NCBI RefSeq assembly: GCF_042660205.1
Contig: NZ_JBHSTQ010000007.1
Coordinates: 1-64,000 of the forward strand
Reading direction: 5' to 3'
DNA: 64,000 nucleotides
Source: Sporolactobacillus kofuensis
GTDB taxonomy: Bacteria > Bacillota > Bacilli > Bacillales > Sporolactobacillaceae
Part shown: piece by piece, positions 62,618 to 64,000 of the stretch
How positions within the stretch are numbered: the stretch's first letter is position 1
Layout of the letters: every line of letters begins with the position of its first letter
Translations under genes and position numbers: made by a program
Notes under the pieces: generated by a model
Told to the model about the DNA's origin: nothing
The model's database searches: none
Seen by the model: only the letters and a program-made list of their open reading frames with translations

Positions 62618-63586
62618 TTAATAGTTTCGTGTACCAATATAATCGGCAATTTCTTTTAATGACTGTGTCACTTTTATCTGTGGTAACTGATCTAATATAT
62701 CCCGACTTTTTTGCAAATAAGCATCACTCATTCGTTCAGAAGCTTGAATGGCACCAGATGTCCGGATTGCTTGAATGATCTGATTCCATTTAAGATCAGT
62801 GGCAGAATCGTCTTCGAGGGCGGAAATAATCGTGTCCTTTAAACCGAACACGTTCATAGCAAAGTACGTTGGAAGCGATATATTCCCGTTTTTCAAGTCG
62901 CCCCCAGCTGGCTTTCCCAATTGCTTTTCTGAGCCAACAAAGTCAAGAATATCATCTGTAATCTGATAGCTCATACCCATATAATAACCAAAATAATAGA
63001 GTTTCTTACTCACTGATGATGAACAACCTGATGCGAGTGCACCTAACTGGCAACTAAGCGCCATTAACAGTGCTGTCTTTCGTTTGATTCGTCTCAGATA
63101 AACACGGAGATTCTGATGATAATTATAGAGATCCTTTATCTGATCAATTTCACCGAGGCTCAAATCACGGATGACTTTAGAAATGCTGAGATGGACTTCC
63201 TCATTATTAAAATCTGAGATGAGTTCAATTGCTTTTGCAAAGATGTAATCACCGGTGAACATCGCAACACGATTATCCCATTTTGCCTTAACAGTAGGTT
63301 TGCCCCGTCGCAGATCTGAGTCATCGACAACATCATCATGGACAAGGGAAGCCATGTGTATGAGCTCAAGCATGACTGCAGCTTCCCTTACCTGATCGTG
63401 TTCCGGATCCCCGTATTGAGCACAAAGTAAAGTTAGAAGCGGGCGAATGCGTTTTCCTCCAGCCTTGAGCAATTCTAGAGACGCTTCTTTCAGTATTGGA
63501 TCTGGGGCTTGGAGGACAACCTCCAGGCGCTTTTCAACACTTTTTAAATTTCTCTTTTGTTCGATATAAATACTGGATAGAGTCAT
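62618..63586 (-). CDS. hepT: Heptaprenyl diphosphate synthase component II
   Basis: Prenyl chain elongation for the menaquinone side chain. 322 aa; first Asp-rich motif LVHDDVVDDSD (84-90), second ITDDILDFVG (211-215), GGKRIRPLL near residue 45. It normally pairs with the small HepS subunit, which would lie outside the window beyond menG. ATG at 63586 behind GAAAGGTG. Confidence 0.92.
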   Translation of the reverse strand: MTLSSIYIEQKRNLKSVEKRLEVVLQAPDPILKEASLELLKAGGKRIRPLLTLLCAQYGDPEHDQVREAAVMLELIHMASLVHDDVVDDSDLRRGKPTVKAKWDNRVAMFTGDYIFAKAIELISDFNNEEVHLSISKVIRDLSLGEIDQIKDLYNYHQNLRVYLRRIKRKTALLMALSCQLGALASGCSSSVSKKLYYFGYYMGMSYQITDDILDFVGSEKQLGKPAGGDLKNGNISLPTYFAMNVFGLKDTIISALEDDSATDLKWNQIIQAIRTSGAIQASERMSDAYLQKSRDILDQLPQIKVTQSLKEIADYIGTRNY

Positions 63587-63642
63587 CTCTTTCACCTTTC
63601 GTTACTCAGTGCTAGTTCCTCTATTGGAGATTCTGTTTCATA

Positions 63643-64000
63643 TCAATTGTTTAATTCGCTCGTACTCGGTTTTGTGGCCGAGTGTATAGCGGCTATCCCG
63701 CCCATTAATGAAACAACGGATACGTTCTTGAATCCAGCATTCAAGAATAACTTTGTGAGTGTTTCTTGATCTGGAAATTTCGATGCTGATTCATTTAGCC
63801 AAGCATATTCTTTATAACTTCCGGCAAAGATTTTGCCAAGAATTGGCATGATGAATCGAAAATACAAAAAATAAAGTTGTCTATAAACCGGAATCTTTGT
63901 CTGTGAAGTTTCCAGGCAGACAATTGTTCCTCCAGGACGAAGTACTCTGTTCATTTCTTTCAATACGGTTAAATAATCTGGAACATTTCTTAATCCGAAG
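63643..64000 (-). CDS. menG: Demethylmenaquinone methyltransferase, C-terminal part (5' end outside window)
   Basis: Last step of menaquinone synthesis, SAM-dependent. The frame runs off the right edge; the visible 118 residues include FGLRNVPDY at the edge, RVLRPGGTIVCLETSQTKIP, YLYF-type segments and FPDQETL, and GGIAAIHSATK near the C-terminus, all typical of UbiE/MenG. Followed by hepT as in the B. subtilis hepS-menG-hepT order. Confidence 0.93.
   Translation of the reverse strand, partial: FGLRNVPDYLTVLKEMNRVLRPGGTIVCLETSQTKIPVYRQLYFLYFRFIMPILGKIFAGSYKEYAWLNESASKFPDQETLTKLFLNAGFKNVSVVSLMGGIAAIHSATKPSTSELNN

Overview
The window looks like a chromosomal segment of a low-to-moderate GC, spore-forming member of the Bacillales. 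Evidence: a Gram-positive rrn leader and 16S 5' end; a glgBACDP glycogen cluster; CodY-type and CIRCE-type operators; a preQ1 riboswitch; and the hepT-ndk-cheR / ypiA-ypiB-ypjB gene set known from Bacillus subtilis. The qcr genes that sit in this neighbourhood in B. subtilis are missing, which suggests a weakly respiring or fermentative lineage. I lean to a Sporolactobacillaceae-like organism, but this is inference. No phage, insertion sequence, CRISPR array or tRNA gene was seen.

Layout. 1-480: 5' end of a 16S rRNA gene on the minus strand with two tandem sigma-A promoters. 840-4219: cytosine permease and deaminase, then a glutathione peroxidase. 4507-20191: a surface-polysaccharide locus built as two converging transcription units. 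The plus-strand arm makes a dTDP-3-amino-3,6-dideoxyhexose (RfbA, RfbB, a 3,4-ketoisomerase, an aminotransferase) and carries two glycosyltransferases. The minus-strand arm encodes a fused Wzz/tyrosine-kinase chain-length regulator, the initiating sugar transferase, four further glycosyltransferases, a Wzy-like polymerase and a Wzx flippase, plus the stub of a lost gene.

20566-24649: the most unusual part. A protein resembling HPr-kinase-like proteins but without a P-loop precedes two tandem paralogues. Each paralogue fuses an N-terminal alpha/beta-hydrolase fold, with its nucleophile position substituted, to a C-terminal SARP-like winged helix and a short BTAD-like region. They look like one-component regulators that reuse a dead hydrolase as a sensor.

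24808-33713: htpG under a perfect CIRCE operator, two histidine-phosphatase-superfamily genes flanking an Lrp/aminotransferase pair, a MATE exporter, an orphan coiled-coil protein, and a stand-alone condensation-type acyltransferase with a small CxxC protein. 33854-43369: livKHMGF branched-chain amino-acid transporter, metA, plsX, a DUF2871 membrane protein and ilvE. CodY-like boxes precede both livK and ilvE, so amino-acid uptake and transamination may be co-regulated.

43682-54311: a glycogen synthesis and breakdown cluster in the order glgB-glgA-glgC-glgD-glgP-GH13. 54611-58102: a 5'-3' exonuclease, a DUF915 hydrolase, queT with a preQ1-I riboswitch, and a membrane zinc peptidase. 58276-64000: ypjB, ypiB, ypiA, cheR, ndk, hepT and a partial menG. 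Compared with B. subtilis this block has lost the aromatic amino-acid supraoperon (between cheR and ypiA) and ypiF-qcrABC-ypjA (between ypiB and ypjB).
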